Below are positions 33,342 through 42,369 of a DNA stretch of 64,000 bases, piece by piece. The stretch comes from Maritalea sp051251695 (lineage in GTDB: Bacteria; Pseudomonadota; Alphaproteobacteria; Rhizobiales; Devosiaceae). Location: NCBI RefSeq assembly GCF_051251695.1, contig NZ_JBPOEU010000002.1:1-64000 (forward strand). Reading direction: 5' to 3'. The notes under the pieces are model-generated. The model was not told the DNA's origin, did no database searches, and saw only the letters and a program-made list of their open reading frames with translations. Position numbers and translations under genes: made by a program. The first letter of the stretch is position 1; the number at the start of each line of letters is the position of its first letter.

Positions 33342-35483
33342 CTATTCGTTCCTCAACTTGCCTTCGATCCGGCTCATCACCGCATTTGCTGCATCAAGCA
33401 CATTAGTGCCTGGGCCGAAAATATCGGCAACGCCTGCATCCCGCAGCGCTTGATAGTCTTGCTCTGGGATCACGCCGCCAGCAAAGACTGAAATATGACT
33501 GGCATCATTTTTCATTAATATATCAATGAGTTCTGGGATAAGCGTTTTGTGGCCAGCGGCAAGTGATGATGCGCCAATGCTATCCACTTTCAAAGCGATT
33601 GCTTTTTCAGCAACCTCGGCGGGTGTTTCAAACAGATCACCAATATGCACCTCAAAACCCATATCCGCAAAGGCGGTCGCAATAACTTTCGCACCACGGT
33701 CGTGGCCGTCTTGGCCCATTTTACCTATGTAGATCGACGGTTTGCGTGACTGCCCAAGATCAAAATCTGAAATGCGTGCTTGGATCGCTTTATATTCTGG
33801 ATCGTCACCATATTGGTGATCATACACGCCCGATATCACCTTAGTGGATGGCTTGTGGCGGTCGAACACCTCTTCCATCGCGTCAGAGATTTCACCCAGC
33901 GTTGCTCGTGCTCGCGCCGCTTCAATAGCGGCAGCAAGCAGGTTGCCTTCACCCGTTCGTGCCACGTCGCGCAACACATCCAACGTTGCTTGCCATTTGG
34001 CAGGATCGCGTGTTTCGCGGATTTTCTTGATTGATGCGATCTGTTCAAGCCGCACGGCTTTGTTGTCGATATCAAGAATATCCAGATCGTCTTCTTGGTC
34101 CAACCGATAACGATTGACCCCAACAATCACATCTTCACCCTTGTCGACCCGTGTTTGCCGGATCGCGGCAGCGCGTTCAATTTCAAGCTTTGGCGCGCCG
34201 TCTTGAACGGCCTTGGTCATGCCGCCTTGGGCTTCAATCTCTTTGATCACCGCACCAGCTTTTGCTACCATTTCAGCAGTCAAACTCTCGACATAATACG
34301 AACCACCTAATGGATCGACCACGTCAGTCACGCGCGTTTCGTGCTGCAAAATAAGCTGCGTATTTCGCGCAATCCGAGACGAAAACTCTGTCGGCAACGC
34401 CATTGCTTCGTCGAACGAATTGGTGTGCAGACTTTGTGTTCCACCCAAAACGGATGCCATCGCTTCGTAGGCTGTACGCACCACATTGTTGTATGGGTCT
34501 TGCTCGGTCAGCGAAACGCCGGAAGTCTGGCAGTGGGTGCGCAGCATCATTGAACGTGGGTTTTTTGCCCCCAAATCTTTCATGATGTCCGCCCAAAGCG
34601 TACGTGCAGCGCGAAGTTTGGAAACTTCGGTGAAGAAGTTCATACCAATGCCGAAAAAGAATGACAATCGCCCTGCGAACGCATCGATGTCCAAGCCTTT
34701 AGCTTGTGCTGCGCGAACATATTCAATGCCATCGGCCAGCGTATAGGCGAGTTCTTGAACTGCCGTCGCCCCTGCCTCATGCATGTGATAACCCGAGATC
34801 GAAATCGAATTGTATTTGGGCATAAATTCAGCGGTGTGCGCGATGATATCGGCAATGATCTTCATGCTCGGTTCGGGTGGGTATATGAACGTGTTGCGCA
34901 CCATGAACTCTTTTAGAATGTCGTTTTGAATAGTGCCGGAGAGCTTTTCTTGACTAACGCCCTGCTCTTCTGCCGCAACAACAAACATCGCCAACACTGG
35001 GATCACCGCGCCATTCATCGTCATAGATACGGACATTTCATCCAGCGGAATACCACCGAACAAGACCTTCATATCTTCAACACTATCTATGGCAACACCG
35101 GCTTTGCCCACATCACCTGTCACCCGTTCATGGTCGCTATCGTAACCCCGGTGCGTGGCAAGATCGAATGCTACCGAAAGACCTTTTTGTCCTTTTTCTA
35201 ACGCTTGACGGTAGAACTTATTGCTCTCCGTTGCTGTTGAAAAGCCAGCATATTGGCGGATCGTCCAAGGCCGATTGGCATACATGGTGGCCCGAACACC
35301 GCGCGTAAATGGCGCTTCACCGGGCATCGCATCCGCTGCATGTGCGGGCGCGTCTTCGGCGAAATAAACTGGTTTTACATCTAACTCGCCATATTGGGTT
35401 TCTAGGGCGTCGACCGGCTTACCCCGAAGTTCGCCCTCGGCTATGCCTTGCCATTTCTTGTAGGTTTCGGATTTGATGCTCAT
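33342..35483 (-). CDS. scpA: Methylmalonyl-CoA mutase
   Basis: An adenosylcobalamin enzyme converting (R)-methylmalonyl-CoA to succinyl-CoA. The 713 residues are the single-chain type: substrate barrel (about 20-520, with TMNGAVIPVLAMFV and GTQSLHTNSFDEA near 346-358) and a C-terminal B12 domain with the cobalt-ligating GQDGHDRGAKV near 588-598. ATG at 35483 overlaps the pccA stop (ATGA). No MeaB chaperone gene is next to it. Confidence 0.97.
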   Translation of the reverse strand: MSIKSETYKKWQGIAEGELRGKPVDALETQYGELDVKPVYFAEDAPAHAADAMPGEAPFTRGVRATMYANRPWTIRQYAGFSTATESNKFYRQALEKGQKGLSVAFDLATHRGYDSDHERVTGDVGKAGVAIDSVEDMKVLFGGIPLDEMSVSMTMNGAVIPVLAMFVVAAEEQGVSQEKLSGTIQNDILKEFMVRNTFIYPPEPSMKIIADIIAHTAEFMPKYNSISISGYHMHEAGATAVQELAYTLADGIEYVRAAQAKGLDIDAFAGRLSFFFGIGMNFFTEVSKLRAARTLWADIMKDLGAKNPRSMMLRTHCQTSGVSLTEQDPYNNVVRTAYEAMASVLGGTQSLHTNSFDEAMALPTEFSSRIARNTQLILQHETRVTDVVDPLGGSYYVESLTAEMVAKAGAVIKEIEAQGGMTKAVQDGAPKLEIERAAAIRQTRVDKGEDVIVGVNRYRLDQEDDLDILDIDNKAVRLEQIASIKKIRETRDPAKWQATLDVLRDVARTGEGNLLAAAIEAARARATLGEISDAMEEVFDRHKPSTKVISGVYDHQYGDDPEYKAIQARISDFDLGQSRKPSIYIGKMGQDGHDRGAKVIATAFADMGFEVHIGDLFETPAEVAEKAIALKVDSIGASSLAAGHKTLIPELIDILMKNDASHISVFAGGVIPEQDYQALRDAGVADIFGPGTNVLDAANAVMSRIEGKLRNE

Positions 35484-37483
35484 ACGTCTTCGAACTCCAT
35501 GATCACTTCATCCACTGCCAACACAGAGCCGACACCAGCCGCAATGGACTTCACAACGGCTTTCTTTTCGGACCGCAGTACATTTTCCATCTTCATCGCT
35601 TCAACGATGGCCAGCGCTTGCCCATCTTCGACGACATCGCCTTCTTTGACTTCAAGCCGCACGACCTGCCCCGGCATTGGACACAGCAAATATCTAGACA
35701 TATCCGGCGGCAATTTGATCGGCATATGCACCATCAAATCAGCGACACGTGGCAACAGAACCTGAACCTTCAAATCGGCCCCGCGATAACGCATTTTGAA
35801 GCCATAAGACTTGCGTGCAACTTGCACCACCATCCGTTTGTCACCGACACGTGCGTTCACCAGCGTGTCGCCGGGTGCCCAATTATTTTCGACATAGATT
35901 ATCATCTCAACGTCGTCGTCATGATCGAGCCAAGTTACGAACTTCTCGTCAACTGCAAAGTTAAACCGGTCCTCGCCAATGATCACACTGCGTTCATTGC
36001 CGTTCCGCCCAATATCAAGCGTCGAAGCCTCTTCAAAGCCTCGCGTTTCAATTGTTTGCGCCATATGTGCAGCCAATCCGGCGAGCAATTTTAGTGACGC
36101 TTTAGGCAGTTCAACCCCGTCAAATCCATCCGGGAACTCTTCCGCAATATAGCCTGTGGTCAAGCGACCTTCTTTAAAACGATCCTGTTCCATAACGGCG
36201 GAAAGGAACGGCAAATTGTGGCCAATGCCTTCCAACTCGAACCCGTCCAGCGCGTCTGACATGGCTTCAATAGCGGTTAGTCGATCCGGAGCCCAAGTGC
36301 ATAATTTTGCAATCATCGGATCGTAGAAAGTGGAAATTTCTCCCCCCTCAAACACCCCGGTGTCATTGCGTACAACTAGGTTCTCAGTCGTAATTTCAGA
36401 CGGCGGGCGATAACGTGTCAATCGGCCAATGGAGGGGAGGAAATTGCGATAGGGATCCTCAGCATAAAGCCGGGACTCAATTGCCCACCCATTGAGCGTG
36501 ACCTCATTTTGGCCGATTGCAAGCTTTTCGCCCGCCGCTACGCGGAGCATTTGCTCCACAAGATCAATCCCTGTGATCATTTCAGTTACCGGATGTTCCA
36601 CCTGCAACCGCGTGTTCATCTCAAGGAAATAAAAATTTCTATCGCTATCCACGATGAACTCCACCGTGCCCGCGCTCGTGTACCCAACAGCTTGTGCTAA
36701 CGCACAAGATTGCTCACCCATTTTTTTACGCGTTTCTTCATCCAAAAATGGTGACGGCGCTTCTTCGATAACTTTTTGATTGCGGCGCTGAATGGAGCAT
36801 TCGCGCTCGCCCAAATAAATGCAATTACCGTGGCTATCGGCCAGCACTTGAATTTCAATATGACGCGGGTCGGTGACGAATTTCTCAATGAAAATCCGAT
36901 CATCGCCAAAACTCGATGCTGCTTCCGACGTTGACCGCTCAAAACCTTCATGCGCTTCATCATCGTTCCAAGCGATCCGCATGCCCTTGCCACCGCCACC
37001 GGCGGAGGCTTTGATCATCACCGGATATCCGACTTGGTTGGAAATTTTCACCGCCTCTTCGGCATCAGCGATTACGCCCATATGCCCTGGCACCGTTGAA
37101 ACGTTGGCTTCAGCCGCAATTTTCTTGGAGGTGATCTTGTCGCCCATGGCCTGAATGGCTTTAGGCGGCGGCCCAATAAAAGCAATATCGTTTTGCTTAA
37201 GCGCTTCGCAAAATTTGACGTTTTCACTCAAAAATCCATAACCCGGATGCACCGCTTCAGCGCCTGTTTTTTTGCAAACAGCGATGATCTTGTCTGCCAA
37301 CAAATAGCTTTCCGAAGCAGGCGATCCGCCAATATGCACCGCCTCGTCCGCCATTTCCACATGCAACGCTTCACGGTCTGCATCCGAATAGACGGCAACG
37401 GTTTTGATGCCCATTTTCTTGGCGGTTTTGATCACCCGGCAAGCAATTTCGCCCCGATTGGCTATTAGGATTTTTGAGAACAT
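35480..37483 (-). CDS. pccA: Propionyl-CoA carboxylase biotin-carrying alpha subunit
   Basis: Biotin carboxylase plus biotin carrier, 667 residues from the ATG at 37483 (MFSKILIANRGEIACRV). ATP-grasp motifs are GGGGKGMRI near 157-165 and EMNTRLQVEHPVTE. The C-terminal carrier domain has the biotinyl lysine in EAMKMENVL near 626-634. The middle BT region is the one that binds the beta subunit. Upstream in-frame ATGs at 37495 and 37519 have poorer context. It is coupled to scpA. Substrate assignment as propionyl-CoA relies on the surrounding genes. Confidence 0.95.
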   Translation of the reverse strand: MFSKILIANRGEIACRVIKTAKKMGIKTVAVYSDADREALHVEMADEAVHIGGSPASESYLLADKIIAVCKKTGAEAVHPGYGFLSENVKFCEALKQNDIAFIGPPPKAIQAMGDKITSKKIAAEANVSTVPGHMGVIADAEEAVKISNQVGYPVMIKASAGGGGKGMRIAWNDDEAHEGFERSTSEAASSFGDDRIFIEKFVTDPRHIEIQVLADSHGNCIYLGERECSIQRRNQKVIEEAPSPFLDEETRKKMGEQSCALAQAVGYTSAGTVEFIVDSDRNFYFLEMNTRLQVEHPVTEMITGIDLVEQMLRVAAGEKLAIGQNEVTLNGWAIESRLYAEDPYRNFLPSIGRLTRYRPPSEITTENLVVRNDTGVFEGGEISTFYDPMIAKLCTWAPDRLTAIEAMSDALDGFELEGIGHNLPFLSAVMEQDRFKEGRLTTGYIAEEFPDGFDGVELPKASLKLLAGLAAHMAQTIETRGFEEASTLDIGRNGNERSVIIGEDRFNFAVDEKFVTWLDHDDDVEMIIYVENNWAPGDTLVNARVGDKRMVVQVARKSYGFKMRYRGADLKVQVLLPRVADLMVHMPIKLPPDMSRYLLCPMPGQVVRLEVKEGDVVEDGQALAIVEAMKMENVLRSEKKAVVKSIAAGVGSVLAVDEVIMEFEDV

Positions 37484-37537
37484 TTGCTCATCCATTCCTT
37501 GTTCGCATGATGCGAGCAATTTGATTATTTTTTGGCC

Positions 37538-37592
37538 GTCCCGGACTTGATCCGGGACCTATTTCAATTCGATCCCGGATCAAGTCCGGGAA
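37538..37592. repeat. Paired palindromic repeat units
   Basis: GTCCCGGACTTGATCCGGG (from 37538) and CCCGGATCAAGTCCGGG (to 37590) are each palindromic and also inverted copies of one another, separated by 11 bases. This is a very common alphaproteobacterial intergenic repeat type. It lies upstream of pccA. Confidence 0.85.
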
Positions 37593-37701
37593 TGCCCTAA
37601 GGGCAAAGAAGCATATCTAATTTTTTCGTCATTGCCGGGCCAGCCATGTGGCGTGAACCAAAATACGACCCGACAATCCATGCAGCGTCGAAACCTCGAC
37701 T

Positions 37702-37732
37702 GGATCCTCGGGTCAAGCCCGAGGATGACGAG
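37702..37732. repeat. Dispersed palindromic repeat
   Basis: ATCCTCGGGTCAAGCCCGAGGAT is a perfect hairpin (ATCCTCGGG with CCCGAGGAT). A degenerate copy lies at 15072-15103. It ends just before the ridA stop and could act as its terminator. Confidence 0.85.
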
Positions 37733-37743
37733 AAAGGCAAGAG

Positions 37744-38148
37744 TTACTCAGCGTCAGGCCGACGACACACAAAATCAATCTCCACCAAGGCCTCAAGCGC
37801 CAAACCGGTTACACCAATTGTGGTGCGTGCCGGTCGACGATCCACCGGGAAGAATGACTGATATGTCTGATTGAACTGCGCATAGTCGCCATAAAAATCT
37901 GTGAGATAACACCGCGCCATCATCACATGGCTTAAATCCAACCCAATACCATCAAGAACGATCTTGAGGTTTTCCATCACCCGAATTGTCTGTGCTTCAA
38001 TGCCCTCAGGCAGCGGTGCGTCCGGCGCATTCGGGTCAGTTGGCATTTGCCCTGTGACAAATATCCAGCCGTTGGCTTCAGTTGCGTGTGAAAATGGTGC
38101 CACCGGACGTGGACCATCAGAAATCATGTGAAATAGTGGATCAGTCAT
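37744..38148 (-). CDS. RidA family protein
   Basis: A 134-residue YjgF/YER057c/UK114 protein. RidA members deaminate reactive enamine/imine intermediates formed by PLP enzymes. Recognisable parts are TGQMPTDPNAPDAPLPEGIEA, the active-site arginine in MMARCYLTDF near 81-90, and a C-terminal LVEIDFVCRR. It has AAGGGA seven bases before the ATG. It lies between pccA and the DUF559 element. A role in propionate metabolism is not implied by the family. Confidence 0.9.
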   Translation of the reverse strand: MTDPLFHMISDGPRPVAPFSHATEANGWIFVTGQMPTDPNAPDAPLPEGIEAQTIRVMENLKIVLDGIGLDLSHVMMARCYLTDFYGDYAQFNQTYQSFFPVDRRPARTTIGVTGLALEALVEIDFVCRRPDAE

Positions 38149-38164
38149 TTTGTTTTCCCTTAGT

Positions 38165-38316
38165 CCCCACCCTTAATCCTTCCCCACATGGGAGAGGGAA
38201 ACCAGGCTTAATTTGACGCCGACAACTTTCATCAATCGACAATTCTATATTCTTTCAAGCCCGAAAGCTTCTTCAATCTACTCCCTCCCCCTCGTGGGGA
38301 GGGCTGGGGTGGGGGG
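38165..38316. repeat. Left copy of direct repeat around DUF559 gene
   Basis: About 152 bases starting CCCCACCCTTAATCC and ending GGCTGGGGTGGGG. The two ends are inverted copies of one another (CCCCACCC versus GGGTGGGG type), so each copy is itself a hairpin-ended unit. The right copy (38653-38797) matches over its whole length with moderate divergence. The last codons and stop of the DUF559 gene lie inside this copy. Confidence 0.85.
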
Positions 38317-38650
38317 AAGCAAGCAATGCTTGCTCAACTTTCCAATACACCCCTTCTTTGTTTTGCAGAACTTCATCATTTGCTACCCGAAGAACGTCGT
38401 AACCTTCGCTTCGCAAAAAACTATCTCGCTTCTTATCATATTCAATCTGCGCTAGCGTTCCGTGGGTTTCTCCATCAACTTCGACAACCAACTTTGCTTT
38501 ATGACAAACAAAGTCGGCGTAATATGTGCCCATTGGCACTTGCCGCCGAAAATGATAACCGGCGTCACGCAAAGGCCGAAGCAAGCGCCACATTTCCCGT
38601 TCGGGATGCGTCGCATTTTTCCTCAATTCGCGCGCACGGTGATTGTTCAC
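38273..38650 (-). CDS. DUF559 (Vsr-like) endonuclease-domain protein
   Basis: A small PD-(D/E)XK-fold protein of about 125 residues. The domain shows ARELRKNATHPEREMWRLL, the arginine-rich FRRQVPMGTYYADFV with the catalytic-type aspartate, and KLVVEVDGETHG with the acidic pair. GTG at 38650 (NNHRARELRKN) is the likely start: a TTG at 38677 would add repeat-derived glycines. The C-terminal end (ASPHPSPPHEGEGVD) is encoded by the left flanking repeat. Such genes recur next to these repeats in alphaproteobacteria. Activity unproven. Confidence 0.8.
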   Translation of the reverse strand: MNNHRARELRKNATHPEREMWRLLRPLRDAGYHFRRQVPMGTYYADFVCHKAKLVVEVDGETHGTLAQIEYDKKRDSFLRSEGYDVLRVANDEVLQNKEGVYWKVEQALLASPHPSPPHEGEGVD

Positions 38651-38652
38651 AC

Positions 38653-38797
38653 CCCCACCCTTAATCCCTCCCCACAAGGGGGAGGGAAACTAGGTCCAAT
38701 TTGGCTTCGACAACTTTTATCATCCAAAAATTCCATTTTCTTTCGAACCCAAAAGATACTTCTTTCTACTTCTCTCTCCTAAGGAGGCTGGGGTAGC
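38653..38797. repeat. Right copy of direct repeat around DUF559 gene
   Basis: About 145 bases: CCCCACCCTTAATCCC..., then GACAACTTTTATCA, TTCTTTCGAACCCAAAAG and CTTCTCTCTCCT, ending in GGCTGGGGT. It parallels the copy at 38165-38316. It begins three bases upstream of the DUF559 GTG start and ends six bases before the pccB stop. Confidence 0.85.
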
Positions 38798-38802
38798 CCC
38801 CC

Positions 38803-40335
38803 CTACAACGGAATGTTGTCGTGCTTCTTCTTCGGCATCGACTGTTGTTTGTTCTTGAGCGTTTCAAATGCCCGTGCGACGCGGCGTCTTGTATTGTGCG
38901 GCATGATTACATCATCAATGAAACCACGCTCGGCGGCAACAAATGGGTTGGCGAAGCGGTCTTCATAATCCTTTGTGCGTTTGGCAATTTTGTCGGTGTC
39001 ACCCAGTTCGGATCGATACAGAATTTCAGTCGCCCCCTTTGCCCCCATCACAGCGATTTCTGCTGATGGCCACGCATAGTTTATGTCCGCGCGAATGTGC
39101 TTGGAGGCCATAACATCGTAAGCACCGCCATACGCTTTGCGGGTAATCAGCGTTACTTTGGGTACAGTGGCTTCGGCATATGCGAACAGAAGTTTGGCGC
39201 CATGTTTAATGATGCCGCCATACTCCTGCGCTGTCCCGGGGAGAAAGCCGGGAACGTCAACTAAGGTCAAAATTGGGATGTTGAACGCATCACAAAAACG
39301 CACAAATCGGGCCGCTTTTTTCGATGAGTTGATGTCTAAACACCCTGCAAGCACCATCGGCTGGTTGGCAACAACCCCGACAGATTGACCGTTCAACCGA
39401 ATGAACCCCGTCAAAATGTTGGCTGCATGTTCGGCTTGAAGTTCCAAAAACTCGCCTTCATCAGCAATTTTAAGAACAACTTCCTTCATGTCATAAGGCT
39501 TGTTAGCGCTATCTGGAATGATCGTATCAAGGCTCATATCTGGGCGGTTGATCACGTCGTTTACGTCAACCTTGGGCGCTTTCTCATTGGCGTTGAGCGG
39601 CAAATAATCGACCAACCGGCGTACTTCGAGAAGCGTTTCCACGTCATTATCAAACGAGGCATCGGCGACAGATGAGATTTTGCAGTGGGTTGATGCCCCG
39701 CCCAACTCTTCTTGGGTCACCGTTTCGTTAGTGACGGTTTTCACCACGTCCGGTCCGGTCACAAACATATAGCTCGTGTCCTTCACCATGTAGATGAAGT
39801 CGGTCATCGCCGGGGAGTACACCGCGCCACCGGCGCAAGGGCCCATGATGACTGAGATTTGCGGCACAGCGCCAGATGCCATCACATTGCGCAAGAACAC
39901 ATCCGCATAACCACCGAGCGAAGCGACACCTTCTTGAATACGCGCACCGCCACTATCGTTGAGGCCGATTATCGGCGCACCATTTTGCACCGCCAATTCC
40001 ATGACTTTGCAAATCTTCTTGGCGTGGGTTTCAGAAAGAGAGCCACCAAAAACTGTAAAATCTTGTGAAAACACGTAGACCATGCGGCCGTTGATGGTGC
40101 CCCAACCGGTCACGACACCGTCGCCGGGGATAATGTTTTCTTCCATGCCGAAATCAGTGCAGCGGTGGGTGACGAACATGTCGTATTCTTCAAAACTGCC
40201 CGGATCGAGCAACACATCCAGCCGCTCACGGGCCGTCAGCTTGCCTTTACCATGTTGCGTATCGATCCGCCGTTGACCACCACCAAGGCGTGCGTCACCG
40301 CGTTTTTGCTCCAGCTGCTCAATAATTTCCTGCAT
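38803..40335 (-). CDS. pccB: Propionyl-CoA carboxylase carboxyltransferase beta subunit
   Basis: The carboxyltransferase half of propionyl-CoA carboxylase, 510 residues with two crotonase-like halves. Typical parts are GGQRRIDTQHGKGKLTARER, INDSGGARIQEG-like LNDSGGARIQEG near 154-165, CAGGAVYSPA, and DVPGFLPGTAQEYGGIIKHG. ATG at 40335 gives the family N-terminus (MQEIIEQLEQKRGDARLGGG); a TTG 12 bases upstream is the alternative. It is divergent from the PccR-like regulator, and pccA lies 1.3 kb downstream beyond ridA and the DUF559 element. Confidence 0.96.
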   Translation of the reverse strand: MQEIIEQLEQKRGDARLGGGQRRIDTQHGKGKLTARERLDVLLDPGSFEEYDMFVTHRCTDFGMEENIIPGDGVVTGWGTINGRMVYVFSQDFTVFGGSLSETHAKKICKVMELAVQNGAPIIGLNDSGGARIQEGVASLGGYADVFLRNVMASGAVPQISVIMGPCAGGAVYSPAMTDFIYMVKDTSYMFVTGPDVVKTVTNETVTQEELGGASTHCKISSVADASFDNDVETLLEVRRLVDYLPLNANEKAPKVDVNDVINRPDMSLDTIIPDSANKPYDMKEVVLKIADEGEFLELQAEHAANILTGFIRLNGQSVGVVANQPMVLAGCLDINSSKKAARFVRFCDAFNIPILTLVDVPGFLPGTAQEYGGIIKHGAKLLFAYAEATVPKVTLITRKAYGGAYDVMASKHIRADINYAWPSAEIAVMGAKGATEILYRSELGDTDKIAKRTKDYEDRFANPFVAAERGFIDDVIMPHNTRRRVARAFETLKNKQQSMPKKKHDNIPL

Positions 40336-40434
40336 CAAACGCCCCAACCCTCAATTATCGTGTTGAATGAGCCTAGCTTTTAGTTTGACAATTGCGAAGG
40401 GCAGAAAGAGTGTACAAGAACACGCTTTTAACAT

Positions 40435-40478
40435 TGTTAATTGTAAACTTGTGTAATTTGTAAAATTTTGGTGTAAAT
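40435..40478. promoter_or_regulatory. Candidate ScfR operator cluster
   Basis: Four related words in one direction: ATTGTAAAC, CTTGTGTAA, TTTGTAAAA and TTGGTGTAAA, spaced about 11 bases (one helical turn) apart. Similar TTACAA words lie upstream of the second ScfR gene (48458-48500). ScfR proteins such as PccR and RamB bind AT-rich TTTGC-like sites upstream of the genes they control; the link here is inference. Confidence 0.5.
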
Positions 40479-40501
40479 GATATCGACAGGCGTTTGACAG
40501 G

Positions 40502-40573
40502 CCTCATGGTGAGCCTGTCGAACCATGAATGCAGTGTACGACGGCTCCATCCTTCGACAGGCTCAGGATGAGG
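40502..40573. repeat. Two-module dispersed hairpin repeat
   Basis: Contains CCTCATGGTGAGCCTGTCG...CCATG (40502-40527) and CCATCCTTCGACAGGCTC...AGG (40547-40573). These are the same two modules as at 107-177 with their order swapped relative to orientation. The CATGG/CCATG and CATCC/GGATG stems differ by paired changes. Confidence 0.85.
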
Positions 40574-40681
40574 GTTGGAACAAGGGTTTATGTTGGGCAC
40601 CAGATGGCGGGGGTGCCGGGGAAGTGAACGCAGTTCGCTACGACGGCACAAAAAAGCCGATACAACGCGTGAGGTGAAATA

Positions 40682-42097
40682 ATGGCTCAACGAAAAATCT
40701 TTGCGGGTATAAAACTGCGGGCATTGCGAGAAACGGAAAAACTCACCCAAGCTGAGTTTGCAAACCGGCTCGACATCTCCACGAGTTACGTCAATCAACT
40801 GGAAAACAACCAGCGCCCCGTAACTGCCTCGATCATGCTCGGGTTGGCCGAAACATTCAATGTGGATGTCACCACCCTTTTGGCAGATAAATCCGATCGG
40901 CTAATTGTTGACCTCAAGGAAATTTTTGCTGATCCGTTATTTGCGGAAATGCCCCTTGGGTTGCAAGAGTTGAAGAACTTGGCGACAAACACACCGGACG
41001 CGGCACACGCCTTTTTGCGGCTTTATGAAGCCTATCGAAAATCCAACGAACGCATGGCTGGGGTCGATGATGTGCTGATGCGCGAGCATTCCGGCAATCT
41101 GCAAACCTCCTATGAAGAAGTGCGCGATTTCTTCCACTATGCAGACAATTATATCGATGAATTAGACCGAGCGGCGGAAGAACTTTCAGCCGAAGCGGGG
41201 CTAGATGATCATCAAAAACTGGAGCGATTGGTTGCCTATTGCGCCGAAGTGCATGAGTTGGGCGTCGAGTTTGTTTTGCCCAACAAGCGCGACATGATCC
41301 GCCAGTTTGATCGCACGCGCCGTATTATCCGCATTAACGCATCGCTTGAAAAACCAACCCAGTTTTTCCAATTGGCCAATCAATTGGCGCTGCTCGAACA
41401 GACGAGCGTGATCAACGACATATTGGAAAACGCCAATTTCAAAAGAGACGAAGCGCGCGCCATTTGCCGCATCGGCTTGGGCAACTATTTTGCTGGCGCA
41501 TTGCTGATGCCTTATGCTGCGTTCCTTAAGGAAGCAGAAATCGTACGTTATGATATTGAAGTCTTGGCCCAAAGGTTCGGCGCGAGCTTAGAACAAGTCG
41601 CCCACCGCCTATCAACGTTGCAACGCCCACAACATAGGGGCATTCCATTTTTCTTCGCACGGGTGGACCAAGCTGGCACCATCACCAAACGGCACTCCGC
41701 AACGGCATTCCAGTTCGCCCGGTTCGGCGGCGCGTGCCCTTTATGGAACGTCCATCGCGCCTTTGAAGCGCCGACAGAAATCATCCGTCAACGGGCCGAA
41801 ACACCAGACGGCAAACGCTATTTATGCTTGGCTTGGATCAACGAAAAACGCGCAGGCGGCTTTCGCCAACCCACACGCCGATATGCTTACGCATTGGGAT
41901 GCGAAATCACCCATGCGGATAAGCTGATCTATTCTGAAGACTTGGATATTGGAGAAACCGCAGCGTTCGAGCCCATCGGCATATCATGCCGCATCTGCGA
42001 ACGCCGCAACTGCACCCAACGCTCCGTGCCACCCATCGCGGCAGAAATATCTATTTCGCCGGACGAGCGAAGCGTTGTGCCTTACGATATTGTTTAG
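40682..42097 (+). CDS. pccR: PccR-like short-chain fatty acyl-CoA regulator (ScfR family)
   Basis: An XRE-family activator of 471 residues. In Rhodobacter sphaeroides PccR senses propionyl-CoA and activates pccB. The helix-turn-helix spans about 8-62 (LRETEKLTQAEFANRLDIS...QLENNQRPV). The middle is an IrrE-like domain without a metal-binding HExxH. The C-terminal domain ends with a cysteine cluster, CRICERRNC near 437-445. It is divergent from pccB, the same geometry as in Rhodobacter, which supports the specific call. Confidence 0.9.
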   Translation: MAQRKIFAGIKLRALRETEKLTQAEFANRLDISTSYVNQLENNQRPVTASIMLGLAETFNVDVTTLLADKSDRLIVDLKEIFADPLFAEMPLGLQELKNLATNTPDAAHAFLRLYEAYRKSNERMAGVDDVLMREHSGNLQTSYEEVRDFFHYADNYIDELDRAAEELSAEAGLDDHQKLERLVAYCAEVHELGVEFVLPNKRDMIRQFDRTRRIIRINASLEKPTQFFQLANQLALLEQTSVINDILENANFKRDEARAICRIGLGNYFAGALLMPYAAFLKEAEIVRYDIEVLAQRFGASLEQVAHRLSTLQRPQHRGIPFFFARVDQAGTITKRHSATAFQFARFGGACPLWNVHRAFEAPTEIIRQRAETPDGKRYLCLAWINEKRAGGFRQPTRRYAYALGCEITHADKLIYSEDLDIGETAAFEPIGISCRICERRNCTQRSVPPIAAEISISPDERSVVPYDIV

Positions 42098-42107
42098 ACG
42101 CGAAGCA

Positions 42108-42323
42108 TCACGCCTCTTTGTCAACAACCCAACCGGTGCCGTCGCGTTCAGGTGTTTTCACCTCTTGGCGCTGATCGGTTTGTAGATCTACGTCTTGTTT
42201 TTTAGAAGCTTGTACGTCTTCCACTTTATCTCGATTTCGAACCGCTTCGGTTTGCTGCGAACGAACTGGATCTGGGCGCGAATACTCTTGTGGTGCCGCG
42301 CTAACGCTTGAAATTGAACTCAT
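42108..42323 (-). CDS. Small hydrophilic hypothetical protein (71 aa)
   Basis: A highly charged, probably disordered protein (MSSISSVSAAPQEYSRPDPVR...), rich in glutamine, aspartate and lysine, ending TGWVVDKEA. ATG at 42323 follows GGAG with eight-base spacing, which supports it as a real gene. It is convergent with pccR. No family recognised. Confidence 0.55.
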   Translation of the reverse strand: MSSISSVSAAPQEYSRPDPVRSQQTEAVRNRDKVEDVQASKKQDVDLQTDQRQEVKTPERDGTGWVVDKEA

Positions 42324-42369
42324 AATTGAAACTCCGGTGAATACTCACTCTCGTCAATTCGAAAGAGTG

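Larger units (their letters stand above)
40336..40681. other. pccB-pccR divergent promoter region
   Basis: About 345 bases with no gene. It contains an AT-rich cluster of TTGTAAA-like words (40435-40478) and the hairpin repeat at 40502-40573. The rest is promoter space for both genes. Confidence 0.6.

Noticed and set aside
38273..38677. DUF559 gene starting at 38677 (TTG)
   Set aside because: The added residues (GGIKGGG type) are read from the flanking repeat; GTG at 38650 begins at the domain.
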